A DNA stretch of 11,507 nt from Hyphomicrobiales bacterium (GTDB lineage Bacteria; Pseudomonadota; Alphaproteobacteria; Rhizobiales; JAKIUO01). Every line of letters starts with the position of its first letter. Position 1 is the stretch's first letter. This document shows positions 1 through 9,084 of this stretch, piece after piece. Made by a program: the position numbers and the translations under genes. The notes under the pieces were generated by a model. That model was given only the letters and a program-made list of their open reading frames with translations. It did no database searches and had not been told where the DNA came from. The DNA is taken from NCBI GenBank assembly GCA_027069645.1, contig JALXEI010000308.1:1-11507 (forward strand). The letters are read 5' to 3'.

Positions 1-889
1 GCTCTATGACACGTCCCTGTTCATCCCGTTCACCTTTTCGATGCTGGCCCTGCTGACCATCGGGCTGATCACGCTCAATCTGCATCTGGGCAAGCCGCTG
101 CGCTTTTATCGTGGCTTCAACAACTGGAAACTGTCGCCGGTGAGCCGCGAGATTGCCGGGGTATCGCTGTTTTTCGCGGGGCTTGGCGGCTACACGTTTT
201 TTGGTCTTCTGGGGCCGCGCTTTTTGGGCTTTCTGGATATTTGGATGACGCAAAAGCTGACCTTCATGGCGTCGCTTGCGGCGTTGCTCGGTCTGGTGAT
301 CGGGCTTTACTACATGATCAGGCTCTATCTCATTCCTGCGCGCCCGTTCTGGAACCACTGGCAGACGGCGAGTTCCTTTGTCGGTACTGCGCTGACGCTG
401 GGGCCTTTGCTGCTGACACTGGTCGGGGGCCTGGCTGGCGGTGGCATGGCGATGCTGAAGGCGGTGACCGTTCCGGTGGCGGGCATTATGACGGCAGGGT
501 TGATACTTGAAGCGCTGGGCCTGTTTTTTCATGCCAGAGCCATGCGACGACAGGGCGGGGAGGGGGCGGCCTCGTTCTTCGAGCAGGTGACGCGTTATGG
601 CAAGGTCTATTGGTTCCGCAATGTGCTACAGGCGATCAATATCGCGGTGCTGCTCTGGCTGGTTTTCAATGGTCTGCCCCGTGGTTCGGTCGGCCTCGGA
701 CTGTCACTGGCTCTGATGTTCTCGATTCTTGCCAGCGCCATTCTGGGCCGCGCCCTGTTTTACGTACTGGTCATCCCCACTACCATGCCGGGCGGTTTCT
801 TCTGGCGCAACAGGGGCTTTGAACAACACGCCAGAGAAACCGGCCTCGCCGACAAGATTGCCGCCGGGATTGTTGCAAACAGGCATTGA
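1..889 (+). CDS. DmsC/SoeC-family membrane anchor subunit of a molybdoenzyme (5' partial)
   Basis: The reading frame is open from the first full codon (base 2) to TGA at 887-889, so 295 residues are visible and the true start lies upstream. It is a polytopic inner-membrane protein with about seven hydrophobic segments by eye. DmsC-type anchors have eight and are about 290-330 residues long, so probably only the first helix is missing. Family-like blocks are HLGKPLR (nt 83-103) followed by a W..S..SRE pattern, and ARPFWNHW (nt 338-361) before a conserved T..F helix. In this family the anchor binds quinone and passes electrons to or from an iron-sulfur subunit and a molybdopterin catalytic subunit, which would lie upstream, outside the window. 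Which enzyme it serves (DMSO reductase, sulfite-oxidising SoeABC, polysulfide or tetrathionate type) cannot be told from this subunit. The nearby fccAB pair favours sulfur chemistry by context only. Family assignment is firm; the substrate is not. Confidence 0.85.
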   Translation, partial: LYDTSLFIPFTFSMLALLTIGLITLNLHLGKPLRFYRGFNNWKLSPVSREIAGVSLFFAGLGGYTFFGLLGPRFLGFLDIWMTQKLTFMASLAALLGLVIGLYYMIRLYLIPARPFWNHWQTASSFVGTALTLGPLLLTLVGGLAGGGMAMLKAVTVPVAGIMTAGLILEALGLFFHARAMRRQGGEGAASFFEQVTRYGKVYWFRNVLQAINIAVLLWLVFNGLPRGSVGLGLSLALMFSILASAILGRALFYVLVIPTTMPGGFFWRNRGFEQHARETGLADKIAAGIVANRH

Positions 890-954
890 ATCCTTCTTTC
901 AATCCGGTAACGAGTGTTTTAGTCTTCCCTTTGGAAGCTTTTTTTGGGGCGCTT

Positions 955-1617
955 ATGACTAAAACCGGATCGCTGTTGATTTTTCTGACCCTGTTTCTGA
1001 CCTCCTGCGGGGGCGGGCCAGCCGATTTGTCGGGGGTGAAGCCCGGAAACAAAGATGCGCTTGTGCTGATAACGGCAGAGCTTGTCGGGCACAAATGTTT
1101 GAAAAAAAGGCTGGAGATCGGGCGTGCCGCCGGTGATGGCACCTATAAAAAGGCTGCTGTTGTGCCAATCGGCACAAGCTGGGCCTCGACAGGGGCACAG
1201 GCGACACTGGCTCCGGGACAATATCATATTGTCGGTATGACCTGTCACGAGCGTTTTAATAATGCTTTCATTCCCGGCAGACGCGAGGCGAGCATGATCC
1301 CTTTCAATCCGACCTGGTACGATTCTCTTGGTCAGTTTACAGTGACTACCGGTGAGGTTGTGTCACTGGGGAATATGCGCGTTATCATGCAGGATGATGG
1401 TCGTTTTTCTGTCTCCGTCACGCCCTTTACAGAGGAGCAGAAGCAGAAAATTTCCCGAAATTCTTCCTCTGTGGGAAGTCGCATGATCTCGCGTCCGCTG
1501 GCGGTGGCACCTCAGCCGGTGCAGGGACGCTGTGTGTCCGGTACGGTCGTGCTTGCCTGCGACAGATTGAAAATACTGCACGAACAACTGACCACTGCTA
1601 TCGGCGCATCTCGCTAG
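955..1617 (+). CDS. Small predicted lipoprotein, unrecognised family
   Basis: I do not recognise a named family. The ATG at 955 gives 220 residues with a classic lipoprotein signal: short basic start (MTKTG), hydrophobic core, and lipobox LTSC with the lipidated Cys at residue 18, followed by GGG. The residue after Cys is Gly, not Asp, so outer-membrane sorting is likely. A GGGG stretch at 946-949 lies 5 nt before the ATG. The mature part looks beta-rich: the pattern LAPGQYHIVGMTC (85-97) and FTVTTGEVVSLG (128-139) resembles beta-sandwich lipoproteins that carry 'PGxY' and 'GEVxxLG' turns. Besides Cys18 there are four Cys (48, 97, 193, 202), an even number that would allow two periplasmic disulfides. 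It starts 65 nt after the DmsC-like stop on the same strand, so co-transcription is likely. A TTG at 886 in the same frame would overlap the upstream stop but would bury the signal peptide. Confidence 0.75.
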   Translation: MTKTGSLLIFLTLFLTSCGGGPADLSGVKPGNKDALVLITAELVGHKCLKKRLEIGRAAGDGTYKKAAVVPIGTSWASTGAQATLAPGQYHIVGMTCHERFNNAFIPGRREASMIPFNPTWYDSLGQFTVTTGEVVSLGNMRVIMQDDGRFSVSVTPFTEEQKQKISRNSSSVGSRMISRPLAVAPQPVQGRCVSGTVVLACDRLKILHEQLTTAIGASR

Positions 1618-1701
1618 CGGTTGGACTGGTTTGAGTCATTCTTTTCGCATCCTGGTATGGCGCATTATATGGGATCGCGAAAATGGATTGCTTTTGCAAT
1701 A

Positions 1702-1765
1702 AGGGGCTTTGCCCCCCCCCCGCGACCCCACCAAAGGGCTGGCCCTTTGGAAACCCGCATTGCGG
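1702..1765. repeat. Cluster of intergenic palindromes with a C10 run
   Basis: Three adjacent inverted repeats fill this spacer: GGGGC-TTT-GCCCC (1703-1715), CCAAAGGGC-TG-GCCCTTTGG (1731-1750, perfect 9-bp arms), and CCGCA-T-TGCGG (1755-1765). A run of ten C (1712-1721) separates the first two. This order of a G/C hairpin, a 'cgacccc' linker and a 'ccaaaggg' hairpin resembles dispersed intergenic palindromes I associate with Rhodospirillales-like genomes, but copy number cannot be judged from one window. It lies between a plus-strand gene end and a minus-strand gene end, a usual place for such elements. Confidence 0.6.
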
Positions 1766-1770
1766 TTTTT
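1754..1770 (+). terminator. Weak plus-strand terminator candidate after the lipoprotein gene
   Basis: The short palindrome CCGCATTGCGG is followed directly by TTTTT (1766-1770). The stem is only 4-5 bp and the loop is tiny, so alone it is weak, but it could act with the stronger hairpin at 1731-1750. It lies about 140 nt after the lipoprotein stop. No better plus-strand candidate was seen before the convergent gene. Confidence 0.3.
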
Positions 1771-1779
1771 CGCACCATC

Positions 1780-1818
1780 AAAAAGCCCCGGACCTGCCTG
1801 TTGCAAATCCGGGGCTTT
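1780..1818 (-). terminator. Rho-independent terminator of the fccB transcript
   Basis: Read on the minus strand, AAAGCCCCGGA and TCCGGGGCTTT form a perfect 11-bp stem with a 15-nt loop, followed by a run of T (five T in all, across the stem end and tail, 1784 to 1780). It begins 25 nt after the fccB stop codon. On the plus strand the hairpin is followed by GATAAATG and lacks a U-tract, so it is read as a minus-strand terminator. Confidence 0.8.
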
Positions 1819-1842
1819 GATAAATGACAAGGCACCACCAAT

Positions 1843-3132
1843 TCAAGCCTTGGTGTCGAACATATCCTTGGTGATGGCGTTGTACCAGCCGAAGAATTCG
1901 GCGTAGGTTTTCTGGCGCAGTTCGTGGCTTTCGCCGACCTTTGAGATGATCTTGGAGGTCGGGACGATCTTGCTTTTGCCCGCCTTGTAGGTGGCGCCGA
2001 CCTTGATGCCATCATCAATGGCGAGGAAGCTCCAGCAGGTATTGGCATATCTGGCCGGGAAAGCTCGTGAGTTGATGAGGGCGTGGCGTACGGCCATTGC
2101 GCAGCTCTTGGCCTGGGAATTGGCCGCAAAGCCCGATTTGGGCATGGAAGCCGCAACGGAGGTATCACCGATCACATAAATGTGGGGGTCTTTTTGCGAG
2201 CGCATGGTGCCCGGCACGATCGGGGCCCAGCCCTGATCGTTGCAAAGATCTGCCTCTCTGGCGATACGCCCGCCATGCATGGCCGGAACCACGCAGCCGG
2301 CATCGGCCTTGAAGTTGTCGAGACCGGTTTCAAAGGTCATGTTGGCGATATCGACCCGGTTGAGACCATCCAGATTGGACAGGGAATGCCACTCGATCAT
2401 GTCGCCATAATGTCGTTTCCAACCCTCAAGAAAGAGCGGCATTTTGGAAAATTTTTCCTTGGGATCAAGAATGATGATCTTGGCCTTGGGATTGTGATAT
2501 TTGAAATGGTGGGCGATCATAGATACGCGCTCGTAGGGGCCGGGCGGACAGCGGTAGGGGTTGGGCGGGGTCAGCATGACAAAGGTGCCGCCCTCTTTCA
2601 TATTGATGACCCGGGATTTCAGCAGCTGTGCCGGCGTGCCCGATTTCCAGGCATGGGGAAAGACCCGCGAGCCCTCGACCGAATAGCCCGGCACACTGTC
2701 ATATTTGATGTCGATCCCGGGTGAAACCACCAGAATATCATAGGGGATATCGTTGCCGCCACCGAGCCTGACGGTCTTTTTGGCGCGGTCAATGGATATG
2801 GCCCAGTCATGCACGACATTGATACCGTATTTTGTTGCAAGCACTTTGTAGGTGTGGCCAATGCTTTCATATTTGCGAAAGCCGCCAATATAAAGATTGG
2901 AAAAGAAACAGGTATAGTAACGCTTGGTGGGCTCAAGCAGCGTAACCTCGATTTTACCCTTTGAATCCTTGGCAATATAGCGGGCAACTGTTGCGCCGCC
3001 CGGTCCGCCGCCAATGACAACAACTTTTGGTCGCGTGGCGCCAAAGACGGCGCTTCCCTTTACAACGCCAAGTCCGAGCGATAGCGCCCCGGCTCCTGCA
3101 AGTTTGCCGAATTGCCTTCGGTTCATTGACAT
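1843..3132 (-). CDS. fccB: Flavocytochrome c sulfide dehydrogenase, flavoprotein subunit (FccB)
   Basis: This 429-residue flavoprotein would oxidise sulfide to sulfur in the periplasm and pass electrons to the FccA cytochrome. The N-terminus carries a Tat signal (RRQFGK at residues 5-10, then a hydrophobic stretch), as expected for an exported folded flavoprotein. The FAD-binding motif VIGGGPGG is at 39-46 and a second FAD motif, YVIGDTS, is at 319-325. Residues matching known FccB chemistry are present: Cys75 in YYTCFFSNLYIGG, where FAD is covalently attached in characterised homologues, and Cys195 (NPYRCPPGPYER) plus Cys366 (ANTCWSF), the redox-active pair. The C-terminal FCSD domain (about 360-429) is complete. 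A GGGAG box 9 nt upstream supports the ATG at 3132; a second ATG two codons in is an alternative. It follows fccA by 136 nt on the same strand and ends at a strong terminator. A sulfide:quinone reductase is less likely because of the Tat signal and the adjacent cytochrome. Confidence 0.93.
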   Translation of the reverse strand: MSMNRRQFGKLAGAGALSLGLGVVKGSAVFGATRPKVVVIGGGPGGATVARYIAKDSKGKIEVTLLEPTKRYYTCFFSNLYIGGFRKYESIGHTYKVLATKYGINVVHDWAISIDRAKKTVRLGGGNDIPYDILVVSPGIDIKYDSVPGYSVEGSRVFPHAWKSGTPAQLLKSRVINMKEGGTFVMLTPPNPYRCPPGPYERVSMIAHHFKYHNPKAKIIILDPKEKFSKMPLFLEGWKRHYGDMIEWHSLSNLDGLNRVDIANMTFETGLDNFKADAGCVVPAMHGGRIAREADLCNDQGWAPIVPGTMRSQKDPHIYVIGDTSVAASMPKSGFAANSQAKSCAMAVRHALINSRAFPARYANTCWSFLAIDDGIKVGATYKAGKSKIVPTSKIISKVGESHELRQKTYAEFFGWYNAITKDMFDTKA

Positions 3133-3204
3133 GTGATCACTCCCTGTTTGCTTTTGTCAGCTTTCGCTTGATGTTTGTTCCATTGCCCTGCGGGCTGTTC
3201 ATTT

Positions 3205-3247
3205 AACAAAAGGCGATCCTTCAATAATTCCATGTCGGCAGATCGCC
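3205..3247 (-). terminator. Hairpin with T-rich tail between fccA and fccB
   Basis: On the minus strand GGCGATC and GATCGCC form a perfect 7-bp stem with a 22-nt loop, and TTTTGTT follows the stem (3211 to 3205). It starts 21 nt after the fccA stop. The long loop and interrupted T-tract make it a weak or partial terminator at best; it could also act as an mRNA processing or stability element that sets the fccA:fccB ratio. Confidence 0.35.
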
Positions 3248-3268
3248 AAAATCCTGCCTGACGAGTTC

Positions 3269-3583
3269 CTAATCGGGTTGTTCCACCGGTTTGATCGTGG
3301 CAAAATAGGCGGCCAGTGCCTCCATTTGCTCATTGGTCAGGGGTTCTGTAATCATTTGCATGACCGGATTATCGCGCTCTTTGGCCTGATAGGACTTCAG
3401 GGTTTTTACGAATGCCTCCTCATCCCAGCCGACGATGGACGGGATACCATTGTCTGTACCACTCAACTGATGGCAGGTGACGCACATATTCGACAAATAT
3501 TCCCCGAATTCCACATCACCCTTGGCCTGTAGCTCCGAAGACCCGATTGTGATGACTGCCAGTAAAATGAACAGGCGAACCAT
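3269..3583 (-). CDS. fccA: Monohaem cytochrome c, electron-accepting partner of FccB (FccA-like)
   Basis: The 104-residue product has a cleavable Sec signal (hydrophobic 2-15, likely cut after LQA at 18-20) and a short class I cytochrome c domain. The haem site is CVTCH (34-38), with His38 as the proximal ligand. Met77 (or Met75) in NPVMQMITEPLT is the likely distal ligand, in the place where related small cytochromes have 'M..IA..LS'. The C-terminal helix MEALAAYFA is typical. It is the expected acceptor of electrons from the flavin of FccB. The single haem and about 10-kDa size match the small FccA/SoxE type rather than the dihaem subunit of Allochromatium. An AAGGG box 7 nt before the ATG supports the start. 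It precedes fccB on the same strand, so the two are probably co-expressed. The role follows mainly from that pairing; alone it would be called only a c-type cytochrome. Confidence 0.88.
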   Translation of the reverse strand: MVRLFILLAVITIGSSELQAKGDVEFGEYLSNMCVTCHQLSGTDNGIPSIVGWDEEAFVKTLKSYQAKERDNPVMQMITEPLTNEQMEALAAYFATIKPVEQPD

Positions 3584-3623
3584 TGGAATTCCCTTCCCGG
3601 ATGATCAAATTTTGTACATAGAC

Positions 3624-3653
3624 ATGATAGTCTGCCAGTCTGCCGTCAGGCAA
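3624..3653 (-). promoter_or_regulatory. Candidate fccA promoter with a tandem octamer
   Basis: On the minus strand TTGCCT (3653-3648) and TATCAT (3629-3624) are 18 nt apart, matching a sigma-70-type promoter at 4/6 and 5/6 positions. This predicts a leader of about 35 nt before the fccA ATG. The spacer consists mainly of a perfect tandem octamer, AGTCTGCC twice on the plus strand (3629-3644), which could be a regulator site. A chance match is possible. Confidence 0.35.
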
Positions 3654-3722
3654 TTCAATTTATTCCCGCTTCGGAAACCGTCACCTGCCGGATACCCGTT
3701 TGTCACGGTATGGCGCGGCTTT

Positions 3723-3740
3723 GGACCGGAGTTCCGATCC
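3723..3740 (-). terminator. Near-perfect palindrome just after the HAMP-protein stop
   Basis: GGACCGGA-GT-TCCGATCC is an 8-bp inverted repeat with one mismatch (a G-U pair in RNA), 3 nt past the stop of the upstream minus-strand gene. It has no U-tract (AAAGCC follows), so it is a poor intrinsic terminator. It could instead be an mRNA 3' end or a protein-binding palindrome. Confidence 0.25.
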
Positions 3741-3743
3741 CGG

Positions 3744-4952
3744 CTATTGTTGCGAGCCGGCATCACCAGTCTGTCGCAGGGCATAGCTGATCAGAATGAG
3801 CCGCAGCTTGTCGATGACTGTTGCCATATATCCCAGTTCGTCCTTTCTTTCGGTTCCATAGAATTCAATATCCAGATCACCGTCAATAAATTTGTCGAGG
3901 GTGGCGGAAATCTTGTTGATCGGCCCCAGCACATGGGAAAACAGCACCCAGGCAATCAGCAGCATCAACAGGGCGAGACCGATGGCTGAAGCGATAAATA
4001 TGTTTTTTGACAGTTTCGTCGAGTTGCGCAGGTGATCAGTGGTTGTTTTTTTGGAGGCCTCGATAGCGTTGCTGTATTCGGCATGCAGGATTTGCAGTGC
4101 TGACAGGGCAGGTTTGTCATCAATTTTGACACGCAGATCAATTTCTTCCGGCGCTCTGTTTTCGGCGGCCATGCTGATTGCGGTATCAAGATTGTCACGA
4201 TATTTGTTGACGACTTCCATCAATCCCTTGAGCGCAAGGTCTTCGGCCGGAACAAGGGAGAAATTGCGATATTTGTCAACAGCAACCTGAATATCGGCAA
4301 TGGACTTTTTGACCTTGTCGGCATTTTCGCTTTTTTGCCGCAGAAGATAGAGTTCAAAATTGTGAATCATGCCCCCAAACCCAAGGGCGCGATGAAACTC
4401 GCCAAGAAGCTGGATCTTGGTCGGTTCATCGGATTTTTCCAGCCGGTGCTCTTCCACCGCCTTGCGCAAGGTGTCGAGGCCTGAAAGCGCCGGCGCGTCG
4501 TCGATCTGTGCCACCTTGTCGATCTGACGCGAGCTGTAGCCCTCGTCAACCATCGAGCGGGCATCCTGGAGCTTCATGGCATAGGCATCGACGACTTTTT
4601 TGATTTGCCGCAGGGCCGCCCGTTCGGTGGGTGTGATGGCCGCTTCGGTATATTGTTCGATAGAGGCGTGAACCTTGCCGACGGCGACGCGAATGCGGGC
4701 AGGCAGACTGTCATCCTTGCGAATAATATAGTCTTCAAACAAATGAATCATCTCGCCATAGCCCATTGCATTGACGATGGAGTTGAAGGCACTGACGCGT
4801 GTGGAACTGATGTCCTGGTATTTGACCCAGAACTGTTCGGCTTCACCGGTGTTTTTCGAGATGGTCATGGCGGCGTAAATCACGAATGCGCCGTAAATCG
4901 CTATAAATGAAAGAATGATGAGAGAGAGTGCTTTGATCGACATATTCTTCAT
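3744..4952 (-). CDS. Two-transmembrane HAMP protein with duplicated sensor region, no output domain
   Basis: The 402-residue protein has a transmembrane helix at about 7-29, a long helical periplasmic part, a second helix at about 317-340 and a HAMP domain at about 338-387 (GPI near the start, DELGYMA..ID near the end). It then stops after about 15 residues: no methyl-accepting, histidine-kinase, GGDEF or EAL domain follows. The periplasmic part is a clear internal duplication, about 53-170 and 180-293. Each copy has a G[YF]G.MIH.FE.Y..R motif (residues 64-78 and 191-205, with His70 and His197) and a later IDD.PALS block (150-157 and 277-284), offset by 127. Similar GYGG.IH.F motifs occur, as I recall, in chemoreceptors and cyclases of Alphaproteobacteria; the ligand is unknown to me. 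The start has a GGAG box about 11 nt upstream; Met4 is an alternative. It lies 160 nt upstream of fccA on the same strand, so a link to sulfide oxidation is possible but inferred only from position. Confidence 0.8.
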   Translation of the reverse strand: MKNMSIKALSLIILSFIAIYGAFVIYAAMTISKNTGEAEQFWVKYQDISSTRVSAFNSIVNAMGYGEMIHLFEDYIIRKDDSLPARIRVAVGKVHASIEQYTEAAITPTERAALRQIKKVVDAYAMKLQDARSMVDEGYSSRQIDKVAQIDDAPALSGLDTLRKAVEEHRLEKSDEPTKIQLLGEFHRALGFGGMIHNFELYLLRQKSENADKVKKSIADIQVAVDKYRNFSLVPAEDLALKGLMEVVNKYRDNLDTAISMAAENRAPEEIDLRVKIDDKPALSALQILHAEYSNAIEASKKTTTDHLRNSTKLSKNIFIASAIGLALLMLLIAWVLFSHVLGPINKISATLDKFIDGDLDIEFYGTERKDELGYMATVIDKLRLILISYALRQTGDAGSQQ

Positions 4953-5524
4953 TGCCCGGACGCTCCATAGTCATGTTCTGTTGTCTAAAAATTCCTCGGG
5001 ACTGATCCGAAAGTCACAACAGATTTTCCGATCAACCGTTGTCGAAAATTTCTTCCGACCTGTATTTTGGCCTCTGGCAGACCCTGCCTTGTGCCTGTCG
5101 GCACCCTCATCGGGCGCGCCATGCAGATTTCAAGCGCATAAATCACGTTTTTCAGATTTGGTCATTTTTCCTCACGCCAGGCGGTTATGCCATTGATTTT
5201 ATTTTGTTCCCTGTTCCCCGCAGGTGTCCGCCACACAGTGGCTGTTTTGGCACAATAGCATGATGAAACGGCTCTGAACAGATTGAATCGGGTTCCTGAA
5301 GGGGTGAAAACCGGACCGGTGCCGAAATGTCCTATCCGGTTGCTGAAGCAGTGAATTGCGCGCCGATTTTGCCAGCCGGTTATTGCGAACCTGTTAACGG
5401 TTTTTCTCATCGGAATAGCTGTTGCAATACCTGATAACATAAAGATTGACCCGTTTCACCTGAGTGGTCCTGAGGTCTTCGGAAATCCGTCGGACAGGTA
5501 AAGACGTACTTTTCGGGAGATTTG
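4953..5524. other. 572-bp spacer without a recognised gene
   Basis: I see no convincing gene, RNA or mobile element between the HAMP-protein start and the uvrA stop. Open frames here (for example 5162-5440 minus, 4915-5196 plus) have no ribosome site or protein-like composition. It should hold the promoter of the HAMP gene and the 3' end of the uvrA transcript, yet no strong -35/-10 pair and no hairpin with a U-tract was found. A direct repeat CCTGAG-TGGT-CCTGAG lies about 50-65 nt downstream of uvrA (near 5459-5474) and is of unclear meaning. Confidence 0.5.
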
Positions 5525-8518
<2,994 letters not shown>

Positions 8519-8873
8519 GCGTTCATTCTGCCTGGATATTTGTCCTGTTTGAGGTCAAAATAGCGATGTTTGAGACCACGGTGAAGATGATTTTTGCATT
8601 GTACGACGTTCGGCCTGTCAATCATGTGTATGACGTGATAAGGGGTCAGGGAAGATGGCAGCGCGGATTTGTGACCGCACGGAGGCATTAAATCCATATA
8701 CCGGCAGTTGTTCACCCGCTTCTCTTGCGTTGCCGTACCCCGATGCAAAAGGGCACGGAAAAAGGTGCTTCGTCAGGAGGCGCAAAGAATCATCCGGCTG
8801 CATTTTTTTATCTTTCTCTTGCAATCAGACTGGAACAATAGTAGAACATGCATCGTGAAGCAAGCGAGAAATG

Positions 8874-8913
8874 GGCTTTTTATCCATATATTCTGTGGAT
8901 AGAGCCGTTTTCT
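8874..8913 (+). terminator. Terminator-like hairpin in the uvrA-ssb spacer
   Basis: GGCT (8874-8877) with AGCC (8903-8906) and TATCCA (8881-8886) with TGGATA (8896-8901) form a two-part stem with a small asymmetric internal loop. The tail GTTTTCTT follows. No plus-strand gene precedes it, so if real it would end an unannotated short transcript from about 8640-8870, or guard ssb from upstream read-through. The stem is AT-rich and imperfect, so this is tentative. Confidence 0.28.
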
Positions 8914-8921
8914 TCCCCCTT

Positions 8922-8951
8922 GTCATTGCGAGAGACTTGCATCGCAATGAC
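8922..8951. repeat. REP-like inverted repeat upstream of ssb
   Basis: GTCATTGCGA (8922-8931) and TCGCAATGAC (8942-8951) are perfect 10-bp arms around a 10-nt loop, flanked by partly complementary CCCCTT and GAAGAGGG. The motif GTCATTGCGA..(C)GCAATGAC resembles a dispersed palindrome common in many proteobacterial genomes, often with 'GTCATTGCGAGG'. It has no U-tract. Only one copy is visible here, so its repetitive nature is inferred. Confidence 0.5.
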
Positions 8952-9020
8952 GAAGAGGGACAGTTGTTGAAGATAGGAACAGGGATCGCACGCAGGCTTG
9001 CGTTTCGCGGTTGGGATTTT

Positions 9021-9035
9021 GTTCACGCGCCGTTA
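9021..9035 (+). promoter_or_regulatory. Possible degenerate LexA (SOS) box before ssb
   Basis: GTTC-ACGCGCC-GTTA matches the alphaproteobacterial LexA consensus GTTC-N7-GTTC except for the last base. It is 49 nt before the ssb start, a sensible operator position. A one-mismatch match of eight fixed bases can easily arise by chance. Confidence 0.2.
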
Positions 9036-9084
9036 TTCCAATGACGGGATGCGGAAAATGTTGTGAACGTCAGGGAGGCAGAAA

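Larger units (their letters stand above)
8519..9084. other. 566-bp uvrA-ssb divergent spacer
   Basis: This spacer must hold the promoters of uvrA (minus) and ssb (plus). On the minus strand a TTGACA occurs at 8624-8619 with TACAAT only 12 nt further, too close for a standard promoter. The interval also carries a terminator-like hairpin (8874-8906), a 10-bp inverted repeat (8922-8951) and the sequence ATCCATATA twice (near 8693 and 8882). Short open frames on both strands lack convincing start signals. The spacer is long for a simple divergent promoter, which leaves room for an untranslated RNA or a decayed element. Confidence 0.5.

Noticed and set aside
886..957. Upstream TTG start for the lipoprotein gene
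   Set aside because: It would add 23 residues before a complete lipoprotein signal peptide; the ATG at 955 gives the signal at the proper N-terminal position.
2083..2724. 213-codon open frame antisense to fccB
   Set aside because: It lies wholly inside a strongly supported fccB, has no ribosome site or family-like motif, and is explained by codon bias on the opposite strand.
3584..3743. Frameshifted output domain after the HAMP protein
   Set aside because: Only 160 nt separate its stop from fccA, too little for a kinase, chemotaxis or cyclase domain, and no such motif is seen there in any frame.
3477..3989. 170-codon plus-strand frame across fccA, its leader and the HAMP gene end
   Set aside because: It overlaps two supported minus-strand genes and has no start signal or domain.
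5162..5440. 92-codon minus-strand frame in the spacer downstream of uvrA
   Set aside because: There is no ribosome site, the composition is not protein-like, and no motif was recognised.
8619..8636. TTGACA plus TACAAT as the uvrA promoter
   Set aside because: The spacing is 12 nt instead of about 17, so the two hexamers cannot form a normal sigma-70 promoter together.
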